Of a DNA stretch of 60,886 nt, positions 53,948-60,886 are shown one piece after another. The stretch lies in the NCBI GenBank assembly GCA_036556985.1, contig DATBIK010000026.1, positions 1 to 60,886 on the forward strand, written 5' to 3'. Origin of the DNA: JAPSGM01 sp036556985 (lineage in GTDB: Bacteria; Chloroflexota; Limnocylindria; QHBO01). The position numbers were made by a program, and so were the translations under genes. Under the pieces are notes generated by a model that was not told the DNA's origin, made no database searches, and worked only from the letters and a program-made list of their open reading frames with translations. Every line of letters begins with the position of its first letter. Within the stretch, counting starts at the first letter, position 1.

Positions 53948-53971
53948 CGGTTCAGGTGGTCCGGATACGAA

Positions 53972-53999
53972 GAGGGGCGAGCCCTGCGGCCCGCCCCTC
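53972..53999 (-). terminator. Hairpin between phnD and phnC
   Basis: GAGGGGCG (53972-53979) and CGCCCCTC (53992-53999) form an 8-bp stem, probably longer with mismatches inside the loop. It lies 11 bp after the phnD stop and may lower expression of the downstream transporter genes relative to the binding protein. Confidence 0.55.
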
Positions 54000-54010
54000 C
54001 CCTGCGAGGA

Positions 54011-55051
54011 TCAGCCCTCGTAGCCGAGCTCGTCGACCGCCTGGCGCACGAGCTCCAGGCCCTCGATGTTCGGCTCGGTGAACGCGGTGATCTGGTAGAT
54101 CGACTCGAGGACGGCCGCGCCCTCCTCGGTGTCCGCGTACGCCATGAGCGCGTCCTTGATCTGCTGGACGAGGTCGTCCGGCAGATCGCCCGAGACGGCG
54201 ATGCCGTCGTTCGGGATCTCCGGCCCGTAGGCGAAGACGACGACGTTGTTCTCGAGGTCGCACTCAGTGGTGGCGATGGTCCGCGCGTCGTCGAATGACA
54301 CGCCGACCTCGGCATCGCCCTCGCACACGGCGATCACCGAACCGTCATGGCTGCCGGCAAAGATCGGGTTGATGTCCGTCTCCGGATTCATCCCCTGGGT
54401 CAGGAACACGGTCGCCGGGAAGATGTACCCCGACGAGGAGGTCTGCTCCACGAACGAGACGGTCGTGCCCGCCTCGACGTTGGCGAGCGCCTCGAGGCCG
54501 ATGGGGCCCTCCGGCGTGTCCTCGTTGGCGCGGGCCGTGCCATTGCAGTTGAGGAAGGTGACCTCTTCGTCACTGATGACGCGGGTGTTCTCCTCAGGCG
54601 CCGAGACGGTGCAGTACTTGTCCGGGTCGTTCGTGAAGAACTGGGTGTGGTACGTGCCGCTGCCGAAGCGCTCGGACTGCAGGATGATCTCGGCGCCGGC
54701 GCGGTCTACGGCCTGCAGCATGCCGTACGGTGGCAGCGCGCCGATGTGGGCCTGGCCGGTCTCCATGGCGGTCACCAGGCCGGTGTAGTCGTTGGACACG
54801 ATGCCGGTGACCGGGATGCCCAGCTCGGTGGTCAGGTAGTCGGCCAGCGGCTGGATGTCCTCCACCAGCTGGCCGGCCTCGCTGGACGGCACGAAGCCGA
54901 TCACGAGCTCATCGGGCACCGCGGCCTCGGACGGCGCCATGGACTCCGCCTGGGACGCCGCTTCGCTCTCCGCGGGCGATGCGCCGGTGCCGCATGCGGT
55001 GATCACAAGGGCCAGCACGGCCATCACGGCGAGTGGTCGGAAGTACGTCAT
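54011..55051 (-). CDS. phnD: Phosphonate/phosphate-binding lipoprotein
   Basis: A 346-aa PhnD-type periplasmic-binding protein. Signal MTYFRPLAVMAVLALVITAC with lipobox ITAC, then a Ser/Ala/Glu linker and the fold ELVIGFVPSSEAGQLVEDIQ, PLADYLTTELGIPVTGIVSN, METGQAHIGALPPYGMLQAV, SSSGYIFPATVFL and GDAEVGVSFDDARTIATTEC. First gene of the unit; GGAGGAG lies just before the ATG. No Pho-box could be pointed out in the 100 bp upstream. Confidence 0.93.
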   Translation of the reverse strand: MTYFRPLAVMAVLALVITACGTGASPAESEAASQAESMAPSEAAVPDELVIGFVPSSEAGQLVEDIQPLADYLTTELGIPVTGIVSNDYTGLVTAMETGQAHIGALPPYGMLQAVDRAGAEIILQSERFGSGTYHTQFFTNDPDKYCTVSAPEENTRVISDEEVTFLNCNGTARANEDTPEGPIGLEALANVEAGTTVSFVEQTSSSGYIFPATVFLTQGMNPETDINPIFAGSHDGSVIAVCEGDAEVGVSFDDARTIATTECDLENNVVVFAYGPEIPNDGIAVSGDLPDDLVQQIKDALMAYADTEEGAAVLESIYQITAFTEPNIEGLELVRQAVDELGYEG

Positions 55052-55208
55052 CTAGCTCCTCCAAGGACCCGGCGTCCCCCCTTTGCGGCCGGGGTCGAAC
55101 CCTCACGGTCACCGACGCACGGCCGCTGCCGGCTTGGGCAGCGTCATGGGGAGCCGTGCGGACCGGTGCAGGCCCGCATGATAGCGGACCGATCCAGTAG
55201 CGGGACGT

Positions 55209-55284
55209 TGGCGCGCCGGACAGGATTCGAACCTGCGACCTTCGGCTCCGGAGGCCGACGCTCTATCCACTGAGCTACCGGCGC
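55209..55284 (-). tRNA. tRNA-Arg (anticodon CCG)
   Basis: 76-nt cloverleaf read on the minus strand: acceptor GCGCCGG/CCGGCGC, D-arm GCTCAGTGGATAGAGC, anticodon arm TCGGC-CTCCGGA-GCCGA with anticodon CCG (codon CGG), T-arm GCAGG-TTCGAAT-CCTGT, and an encoded CCA after discriminator G. All stems pair. CGG is a frequent Arg codon in this GC-rich genome. Confidence 0.96.
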
Positions 55285-55298
55285 GCGGGAGCGCCAGT

Positions 55299-55934
55299 CT
55301 AGCGCGCGGCGCCTCGCAGCGCTCCCGTGAGCTCGTCGTTGGCCGGGTCGAACACGGCGCACTGCACCGAATGGTCGCCCGCATCCCAGCCCTCACGTGT
55401 GGGCTGGAACCAGAAGACGTCCAAAGCGGATTCGCTGTACGAACGACCGATGTATTCAGCGAACGCGGGAAGGCAGTTCTCGTCGAGCCAGGTGACGAAG
55501 GCCGCGTCCGCCGGATAGGTCGCCGAGGCCACGGTCCCGATGTGCATCAGCTCGAACTCGTGCGGTTCGGTACACGGGCGGGCCGTGATCTCGTCGACCG
55601 CCTCGTCCTCGTCGAGCTCACCCTTCAGATCGAAACAGTCGCCCACGCGAAGGTCCGAGATGGCGAGATTGCCGGATCGGCTGATGCTGCCGTCGTCATC
55701 GCGCTGGGCATTGAAGATCAGCCCGCCGACCGAGACGGCGACCACGAGGATCACCCACCAGAATCGGCCAAGGCGCTGGATCCAGCGGCCTCCCGGGGAG
55801 GTCTCTTCGGCGGCCACGGGGAAGGGCCCGTCCTCGGCCGCCGGCTGCTCTCCGCGGGGCAGCCCGCAGGACTGGCAGGCGGCGAAGGCCTCCTCGTTCG
55901 ACGCGAAGCAGCGCAGGCAGACCCATCGGGCCAT
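55299..55934 (-). CDS. Zinc-ribbon membrane protein with septum-formation domain
   Basis: A 211-aa protein: N-terminal zinc ribbon WVCLRCFASNEEAFAACQSCG (two CxxC pairs, RanBP2-like), one membrane helix (FWWVILVVAVSVGGLIF), and an exported domain LRVGDCFDLKGE, ARPCTEPHEFELMHIG, PADAAFVTWLDENCLPAF and VQCAVFDPANDELTGALRGAA that matches the Septum_form family of actinobacterial type with its conserved Cys. GGAGGG 8 nt before the ATG. Its 3' end is next to the tRNA. Confidence 0.85.
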   Translation of the reverse strand: MARWVCLRCFASNEEAFAACQSCGLPRGEQPAAEDGPFPVAAEETSPGGRWIQRLGRFWWVILVVAVSVGGLIFNAQRDDDGSISRSGNLAISDLRVGDCFDLKGELDEDEAVDEITARPCTEPHEFELMHIGTVASATYPADAAFVTWLDENCLPAFAEYIGRSYSESALDVFWFQPTREGWDAGDHSVQCAVFDPANDELTGALRGAAR

Positions 55935-56102
55935 GGGCGATTCCCTCCGTGGCACCCCAAGCGGGCGTGCCGAAGGCTAGGCGCGGCTGTGCTCGGCGGA
56001 AACGGGACTTTCGGTTGAGGCCGATCGGCGAGCAGGCGCTGGCACGCCTAGTGCATTTCCTCGTGTCGGGGAACAACACGACCCGCATACAGGAGGAATG
56101 CC

Positions 56103-56177
56103 ATGTACTGGGGTGGAGGGATCATTGGACTGATCCTGCTGATCCTGCTGATCCTGCTGCTCACGGGGAACCTGTAA
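56103..56177 (+). CDS. 24-aa single-helix membrane peptide
   Basis: ATG to TAA encodes 24 residues, MYWGGGIIGLILLILLIL followed by LLTGNL: a Gly-rich cap and one Leu/Ile helix. AGGAGGA stands 5 nt before the ATG and a perfect terminator follows, so this is a complete, independent gene. Pattern GGGIIGxILLILLIL is shared with the 23-aa gene at 16012-16083. Upstream it has GGAACAAC and CCCGCATA in common with the SRPBCC gene at 49552. Resembles DUF3309-type mini-proteins. Confidence 0.72.
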   Translation: MYWGGGIIGLILLILLILLLTGNL

Positions 56178-56207
56178 GCAGCCGAGACGCACAAAGCACG
56201 GCATAGA

Positions 56208-56235
56208 AGAAGGCCCCTCCGAAGAGGGGCCTTCT
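56208..56235 (+). terminator. Perfect 12-bp terminator of the 24-aa peptide gene
   Basis: AGAAGGCCCCTC, loop CGAA, GAGGGGCCTTCT, followed by CGTTG. High stability and position 30 bp after the stop codon make this a convincing terminator. Confidence 0.9.
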
Positions 56236-56434
56236 CGTTGCTGCCGGATTCGCTAACCACAGGGGCATCTTTCACGCGCGGTTTCCCGCACTACCCTAAC
56301 CCAAACCTACCCATGGCCCTGCGATCAGTGGTGAATCGCTGTGCGAACAGCGAACACATGATAGGGCTCGCCCCCTTCAGGGGTCAACGGTCTGGGACTA
56401 AGAATCCTTTACATTTCAGAGCGGTACGGACGGG
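56236..56434. other. Intergenic stretch, no gene seen
   Basis: About 200 bp, somewhat richer in A+T (cactaccctaacccaaacctaccc region). I find no ORF with a ribosome site and no tRNA. It lies between two convergent units. Confidence 0.4.
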
Positions 56435-57133
56435 CTACTCGGGGCTCTCCAGCGGTCCGGCCTCGATCCGGACAGCCTCGATCACGACCGGGTCGAGGGG
56501 CACGCCGCGGACGCCATTGGTGGGGACCTGCGCAATGGCATCCACGACGTCGGTCCCACTGGTTACGCGACCGAGCACGCTGTAGTACGGCCGCAGGCTC
56601 GGCACGTCGTCGAGCATGACGAAGAACTGGCTCCCGTTGCTGTCGGTGGGGCCCGTGATCTCGCCGGTCGCCTGGTCGTACTGGATCGCGTTCGCCATCG
56701 CCACCATGTAGCGCTCGTAGGACGTGCCCTCCGGCGGGAACTCGACCTCGAACCGATACCCCGGCGACCCCGACCCGAGGCCCTGGAAGTCGTCGTGGTT
56801 GTCGCGGGTCTGCGGGTCGCCGGCCTGGGCCACGAAGCCGGGGATCACCCGGTGGAAGGTGACGCCGTCGTAGAAGCCGCAGCGTGCCAGTCCCACGAAG
56901 TTCGCCACCGCGATCGGCGCGCCATCCGGCTCCAGCTCCATCGTGAGCTCGCCCTTGTTGGTGACGATCACCGCCCGCTCCGCGCCGTCGACGATCGAGG
57001 CCGCCGCGTCCGCCGTCGGCGCCGCGGTCGGACAGGCCGGGCGCGGCGTGGGGGTGGCGCCGATCCCGCAGCCTGCGAGCAGCAGGGCCGCGGCCAGGGC
57101 AACGAAGGCGGGGCGACGGCGGGTGGGGCTCAT
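56435..57133 (-). CDS. Secreted cyclophilin-type peptidyl-prolyl isomerase (lipoprotein)
   Basis: A 232-aa lipoprotein: signal MSPTRRRPAFVALAAALLLAGC with lipobox LAGC, a Pro/Thr-Ala linker, and a cyclophilin domain from about 50: GELTMELEPDGAPIAVANFV, GVTFHRVIPGFVAQAGDPQT (catalytic Arg and Gln), SNGSQFFVMLDDVPSLRPYY and VLGRVTSGTDVVDAI. Acts in protein folding outside the cytoplasmic membrane. ATG in TGGACCGATG context overlaps the DUF885 stop. Confidence 0.93.
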   Translation of the reverse strand: MSPTRRRPAFVALAAALLLAGCGIGATPTPRPACPTAAPTADAAASIVDGAERAVIVTNKGELTMELEPDGAPIAVANFVGLARCGFYDGVTFHRVIPGFVAQAGDPQTRDNHDDFQGLGSGSPGYRFEVEFPPEGTSYERYMVAMANAIQYDQATGEITGPTDSNGSQFFVMLDDVPSLRPYYSVLGRVTSGTDVVDAIAQVPTNGVRGVPLDPVVIEAVRIEAGPLESPE

Positions 57134-58779
57134 CGGTCCAGGCTGCCGATCTTCGGCTCGAACAGGCGGTGGGCGAAGGAAACGGGCATCGTGCCTCCGT
57201 AGATCAGGGTGTCGTGGAAGAACTTCGGGGAGAAGGCGGGACCCATCGCGCGCTCCACCCGAGCGCGCAGCCCCTCGATCATGTGGCGCCCGTACAGGTA
57301 CGAGAGCTGGTACGTGGGCGTGCTGGTGTAGCGCTTCACCTCGGACACGGCGGCCGCCTCCTCGAAACCGGTCTGCTGATGGAGGTAGGCGATCGCCTCC
57401 TCGAACCCGATCTCCCCGCGATGCAGACGGATGTCGAGGATGATCCGCACCGCGCGCCACAGCGCGTCCGTGTGCTGGATGTACCGATGGGCCGGTGTCG
57501 CGTCGAAGCCCGCGTCCTTCATCACGCGCTCACAGTAGAAGGCCCAGCCCTCGACGAACTCGGCGGCCGACAGCGACAGGCCGCGGACGAGGCTCGGATT
57601 GGTGATCGCCGCCGACAGCTGGACGTGGTGGCCGGGGTACGCTTCATGGACGCTGGTGTTGCTGATCGACGCGTAGTTGTGCTCGCGCCACATCGCCGGG
57701 TCCGCAGGCGGCGTGACGATGTAGGTGCCGACCGGGTCGGGGTCGAAGCGCGGTGGGTCGTGGTAGGCCGCGAACGGGGTGAGCGGACGGTCGTACGGCG
57801 GCGTCTCCATGACGCGCAGCGATTCGTCGGGCGGCAGCGTGACGATGTCGTGCTCGACGACGAAGTCGCGGGCGCGTGCCATTGCGGCCCGGTAGGCCTC
57901 CAGCGCCTCCGGGAACGTGGACGGATGGTCGCCCTTCACGACGTCGGCGACCTCCTCCGGTCCCAGGGTCGGGTCGATCTCGGCGGCCACCCCGTCGCGG
58001 GCCGCGCGCTCCGCCGCGAGCATCTCCTCGCCTACCGCCAGGATCTCGTCGCCATCGGCGTCCAGGGCGCGCAGACGGATGAGCTCCTCGAGCTGCTCCG
58101 GACCGGTGCGCCACGTGCCGTCCGCGGCGGGAAGAACCTCGTCGCGCAGCCAGGCCGCGTGGTCGGCGAGCGCGGCGCGGGCCCGGTCCGTGGCCCGTTC
58201 CAGGCGATCCAGGGCCGGCTCCGGGAGCCGTTCCGCGCGGGCCGCGGCCAGGATCGCGTCGAGGAAGTCGTGCAGGCTCGCGGTGCTCTCGAGGTCGATC
58301 TCGACCCACAGCCGCACCGGACGCTCGACCTGCCCGCGCGTGGCGAGCAGGTAGCGCGGCGCGTCCTCGAGCCGCGCCGCGATCGAGTCCATGCGCTCGG
58401 GCAGCGGGGCGAAGTCGCGGGTGTAGAGCGGGAAGAGGGCGTTCCCGATGTGCTCGGCCGCGCGGGTGGCCCCCGCCCAGGTGCGACGCTCGGCGAGCTG
58501 GAAGGCCGCGAGCCGCGACTCGTGGATGACGAGGTCGCGGTCGAGCGCGCGGTCCGCGGAGAGCTCGGATGCGTCGAATCGCTCCATCTCCGCGAGACTG
58601 GACCGATGGAAGGCGAGCTCAGCCTCCACGTTGGCACGCCCGCCTTCCGAGAGCCGGTGGTCATGCTCATGGATGCCGACGAAGGTGGCCGTCTCAGGGT
58701 CGAGCGCCAGGAGGTCGCGGAACCATCGGCTCATGGTCCGATCGAATCGCGCGTCGGCGTCCGAGGCGGGCTGGTGCAT
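57130..58779 (-). CDS. DUF885 family metallopeptidase-like protein
   Basis: A 549-aa DUF885 protein, related to gluzincin-type carboxypeptidases. Zinc site HEAYPGHHVQLSAA (HExxxGHxxQ form) with the downstream glutamate in SAAEFVEGWAFYCERVMKD; also RYIQHTDALWRAVRIILDIR, YTSTPTYQLSYLYGRHMIEG and FHDTLIYGGTMPVSF. Cytoplasmic: no signal. Substrate unknown. GACCGATG start context; last codons overlap the cyclophilin start. Confidence 0.92.
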   Translation of the reverse strand: MHQPASDADARFDRTMSRWFRDLLALDPETATFVGIHEHDHRLSEGGRANVEAELAFHRSSLAEMERFDASELSADRALDRDLVIHESRLAAFQLAERRTWAGATRAAEHIGNALFPLYTRDFAPLPERMDSIAARLEDAPRYLLATRGQVERPVRLWVEIDLESTASLHDFLDAILAAARAERLPEPALDRLERATDRARAALADHAAWLRDEVLPAADGTWRTGPEQLEELIRLRALDADGDEILAVGEEMLAAERAARDGVAAEIDPTLGPEEVADVVKGDHPSTFPEALEAYRAAMARARDFVVEHDIVTLPPDESLRVMETPPYDRPLTPFAAYHDPPRFDPDPVGTYIVTPPADPAMWREHNYASISNTSVHEAYPGHHVQLSAAITNPSLVRGLSLSAAEFVEGWAFYCERVMKDAGFDATPAHRYIQHTDALWRAVRIILDIRLHRGEIGFEEAIAYLHQQTGFEEAAAVSEVKRYTSTPTYQLSYLYGRHMIEGLRARVERAMGPAFSPKFFHDTLIYGGTMPVSFAHRLFEPKIGSLDR

Positions 58780-58881
58780 CGGTCTGTTCGAGGGCTCCTG
58801 CGGTCGGCGGGCGAACGGCCGCTTGGGCGTCGCGGCTGCGGCGACGCGGATGGGTTCGGCAGGGCGGGGACGGACGGCGGG

Positions 58882-59943
58882 CTAGCCGCCCAGCGCGTCC
58901 GCGAAGAAGCCTAGCACCCAGTCGCGGTAGTCGTCCGGGCAGCGCTCCAGGCTCGCGGCGTGGCCCGCCTCCGCGCAGACCTGCAGGGTGACATCGGCGC
59001 CGCCTGCTCGTGCGGCCGCGAGCAGGTCCCGAGCGTCGGTGCTGCCGACGGTGTCGTCCATCCCGCCCGCGATGAGGAGGAGCGGCCGCGCGCCATAGTC
59101 CTCGATGGCCTCGACCGGGTCTGCCGCGCTCATGTCCTCGCCGCTGCGGATGAGCCCGCCGAGCAGGATGGCCCAGGCGCCCGGCAGCGAGAGCGGGTAG
59201 CCCTGCCGGTCGAGCCGGGCTCCCAGCGCGTTCGCCAGCGTGGCGTGCGTCGACTCGACGACGAGCGCATCCACCCGGATGTCGGTGCGGGCATCCATGA
59301 GCGAGGCGGCGCCGCCCATCGAGACGCCGAGCACGCCGATGGACGCGGGCGCCTTGTTCGCTTCCAGCCAGCCGATCACGGCGGACAGGTCCAGGCGCTC
59401 GCGGAGGCCGATGGTGGTCATCGCCTCCTCGCTCTGCCCGTGGTTGCGGAAGTCGAAGAGGACGAGGTTGTAGTCGTCGTGGAGCACCTCGGCGCGCGAG
59501 AGGACGGCGCTCTTGTTCACGCCGTGGCCGTGGGCGATGACGATGGTCGGCGCCTCGGGGCCGGCGTCCGGGGCGGGGATGTACCAGCCGGCCAGCGAGA
59601 CGCCATCCACCCCGACGAGCTCGTCGCCGGCGAGCACCGGCTCGACGTCGCAGTCAGCTGCGTCCGGCACGGACGCCAGCCGCTCGTCGCTGGCGATGTC
59701 GTAGCCGATGGCCTCGTACGCCCAATCCAGGTCGGCGGGGGTCCGGCACTCCCGGCTGCGGACCGGGTCGACCGCCTGCGCCGATCCCACGAAGCCGACA
59801 TACCCGAGGTAGGCGACGAGCGCCACGAGCAGGGCCACGATGCCGAACGTCGCCCAACGCACGATGGCGCCGCGACGATCCATGCGCCGGTCCGGTGGCG
59901 GCTCGTACGGCACGGGCGGAGTATACGGTCGCGTCTGCGACAT
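58882..59943 (-). CDS. Alpha/beta-hydrolase with membrane anchor
   Basis: A 353-aa protein. A Pro-rich N-terminus and one helix (WATFGIVALLVALVAYLGYV) tether an exported alpha/beta-hydrolase: oxyanion strand TIVIAHGHGVNKSAVLSRAE, FDFRNHGQS, nucleophile Ser in GVLGVSMGGAASLMDA (GxSxG), Asp in AGGMDDTVGSTDARDL and His in EAGHAASLERCPDDYRDWV. Similar to BAAT/DUF1100-like hydrolases. Substrate unknown. ATG in GGGACCGATG. Confidence 0.9.
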   Translation of the reverse strand: MSQTRPYTPPVPYEPPPDRRMDRRGAIVRWATFGIVALLVALVAYLGYVGFVGSAQAVDPVRSRECRTPADLDWAYEAIGYDIASDERLASVPDAADCDVEPVLAGDELVGVDGVSLAGWYIPAPDAGPEAPTIVIAHGHGVNKSAVLSRAEVLHDDYNLVLFDFRNHGQSEEAMTTIGLRERLDLSAVIGWLEANKAPASIGVLGVSMGGAASLMDARTDIRVDALVVESTHATLANALGARLDRQGYPLSLPGAWAILLGGLIRSGEDMSAADPVEAIEDYGARPLLLIAGGMDDTVGSTDARDLLAAARAGGADVTLQVCAEAGHAASLERCPDDYRDWVLGFFADALGG

Positions 59944-59951
59944 CGGTCCCC

Positions 59952-59957
59952 TACAAT
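59952..59957 (+). promoter_or_regulatory. -10 box TACAAT for the downstream membrane-protein genes
   Basis: TACAAT on the plus strand, about 75 nt before the GTG at 60031, which has its own GAGGAGG. It is divergent from the hydrolase gene. Confidence 0.35.
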
Positions 59958-60030
59958 CGGTGGCCGTCCGCCGGTGCGGGCCGGCGTTCCCGCACGCATC
60001 CGTCACGCACGAGGAGGCAGCCGCGCCAGC

Positions 60031-60543
60031 GTGGTCACGAAGAAGGTCGGAAAGCCCGCCAGCCGGGTGCGCGCCCGCGACGCGGCGCCGCCCCGGGTCG
60101 CGCGTGGTCGCTCCCACTCGCTGGCGCCCCCGCACCTCGGCGAGGCGGCCAGCGCCGCCGTCCTGGCGGTGGCCGTGCTCGGCCTCGCCGTCTTCATCGC
60201 CGGCGTGGCGATGGCCGTCGCTGGCATGACCATCGCCAACCGCTTCGGCGACACCCCGCCGCCGAACGTCGCCGATCTCGGGATCGGCCAGGTGCTGGGC
60301 GGCATCGGCCTGGCGGCGCTCGGCGTGGTCCTCTCCGGCTCGTCCCTTGCCGTCCTCGCGGACGTCGCGCGCAGCCGCCCGGTGGCTGCCGCCGCCTCGG
60401 GTCTGACGGCGATCCTGGCCGCCGTCGGCGTGGTGCTCGTGCAGCTCCAGCCGGGCGGCGACCTCGTGCTGAGCCTCGCGCTGGCGGTGGCCGCGCTGAT
60501 CTTCGCCTCCGCGGCGATCATCCTCGTCCGGCCGCGCGGCTGA
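60031..60543 (+). CDS. Four-helix membrane protein
   Basis: A 170-aa protein: basic, disordered first 30 residues (MVTKKVGKPASRVRARDAAP, PRVARGRSH), then four helices at about 42-65, 86-105, 115-135 and 145-165 (AAVLAVAVLGLAVFIAGVAM and GGIGLAALGVVLSGSSLAVL among them). GTG start has GAGGAGG 13 nt upstream. The next gene, 22 bp downstream, has the same general topology. No family recognised. Confidence 0.72.
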   Translation: MVTKKVGKPASRVRARDAAPPRVARGRSHSLAPPHLGEAASAAVLAVAVLGLAVFIAGVAMAVAGMTIANRFGDTPPPNVADLGIGQVLGGIGLAALGVVLSGSSLAVLADVARSRPVAAAASGLTAILAAVGVVLVQLQPGGDLVLSLALAVAALIFASAAIILVRPRG

Positions 60544-60565
60544 CCCCGGCGGCGGGTATCGGGCC

Positions 60566-60886
60566 GTGAGCCGCGGGGCCGCCGGCGCCGCGCTCGTCCT
60601 CAACGGCGGCGGGATCGTCCTGGTCCTGGCCGGAGCGGCGGGCGTGGTCGCCGGCCTCGCGTTCGCGGAGCGAATCCACGCCATGCTGCCGGCGGAGATC
60701 ACCTCGGACGCGGCGGCCATTGGCGGCGCGGCGATGGCCCTCGGCGGCGCACTGCTGCTCGGCGGCCTCGTCCATCTCGGCGTGGCGTCGGCGGTCCGGC
60801 GTGGTCGCTGGCTCGTCGCCGGCGTGCTCCTCTGCGCGGTCATGGCGACGCTGGCCGTGGGCTGGGCGATCACCGCGCTGGTGAGC
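60566..60886 (+). CDS. Membrane protein, C-terminus beyond the window
   Basis: At least 107 residues from GTG (MSRGAAGAALVLNGGGIVLV) with three visible helices in the same frame to the end of the window (IGGAAMALGGALLLGGLVHL, VAGVLLCAVMATLAVGW). It is probably a paralogue or partner of the preceding four-helix protein. Cut by the window edge. Confidence 0.65.
   Translation, partial: MSRGAAGAALVLNGGGIVLVLAGAAGVVAGLAFAERIHAMLPAEITSDAAAIGGAAMALGGALLLGGLVHLGVASAVRRGRWLVAGVLLCAVMATLAVGWAITALVS

Noticed and set aside
58882..60873. Extension of the hydrolase frame upstream to 60873
   Set aside because: The extra 310 codons are antisense to two membrane-protein genes and low-complexity; the ATG at 59943 has the GACCGATG context and a membrane anchor follows.

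Overview
This is a very GC-rich, gene-dense bacterial chromosome segment with short intergenic gaps, many ATGA/GTGA overlaps, GTG and TTG starts, and no phage, plasmid or insertion-sequence genes. An HspR-type heat-shock operon, LivKHMGF and PhnCDE transporters, class II fructose bisphosphatase, a septum-formation-domain protein, leaderless promoters and a large STAND/BTAD regulator together suggest an uncultured Chloroflexota lineage (for example Limnocylindria-like). That placement is an inference from gene content, not a phylogeny; a high-GC actinobacterial relative is the main alternative.

Layout. 1-2.4 kb: end of an unknown gene, an NtrC-type response regulator and two small membrane proteins. 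2.4-9.6 kb: a signalling block all on the minus strand: a 1120-aa ATPase-TPR-BTAD regulator, two tiny ORFs that both end in SIKGW, a membrane HD-GYP c-di-GMP phosphodiesterase and a DUF5317-MFS fusion; the middle of this block is visibly poorer in G+C. 9.7-17 kb: a BcsA-like glycosyltransferase with a PilZ domain, folK, glpX, purH, a 23-aa membrane peptide and surE. 17.5-24.6 kb: one heat-shock operon, hsp20-hspR-lon-cbpA-clpB, behind a promoter with an HAIR-like operator. 24.9-30.9 kb: MoxR-DUF58-DUF4129 cluster, two RCK (TrkA-like) proteins and UspA. 30.9-34.9 kb: lipoprotein, phosphoesterase, rsmG, a DnaA-box cluster and hpt. 34.9-42.2 kb: branched-chain amino-acid ABC transporter with two binding proteins. 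42.3-50.4 kb: GNAT, NYN-domain RNA-binding-like protein, YtxH, holB, acylphosphatase, lipid kinase, dgt and stress-type small proteins. 50.5-55 kb: EamA exporter and phosphonate/phosphate ABC transporter. 55.2-60.9 kb: tRNA-Arg(CCG), septum-formation-domain protein, a second tiny membrane peptide, secreted cyclophilin, DUF885 peptidase, alpha/beta hydrolase and two membrane proteins, the last one cut by the window end.

Two signals stand out. First, a family of intergenic elements made of four palindromes with fixed centre-to-centre spacing. Three copies (121-308, 24693-24880, 49052-49239) use the 20-bp palindrome TGGCCCGCTGTATCGGGCCA at 52/64/52 bp; another (15742-15917) uses a different palindrome, CCGATCTATCGG, at 50/65/50 bp with exact mirror symmetry; two more partial arrays (17302-17441, 32233-32355) use TCACC/GGTGA-type palindromes at about 50 and 62-73 bp. 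The constant, helix-phased geometry with changing sequence is not explained by any annotated feature. Second, the twin SIKGW peptides sit between a SARP-like regulator and a membrane HD-GYP protein, and the peptide operon has in front of it 7-mer repeats at 11-bp period, 9 bp upstream of a TAGGGT -10 box, the arrangement SARP regulators bind. This looks like a self-contained peptide/regulator/c-di-GMP signalling cassette, which is a hypothesis.

Many first genes of operons appear leaderless, with a TANNNT box 6-10 nt before the start codon, and nine starts share the context GACCGATG.
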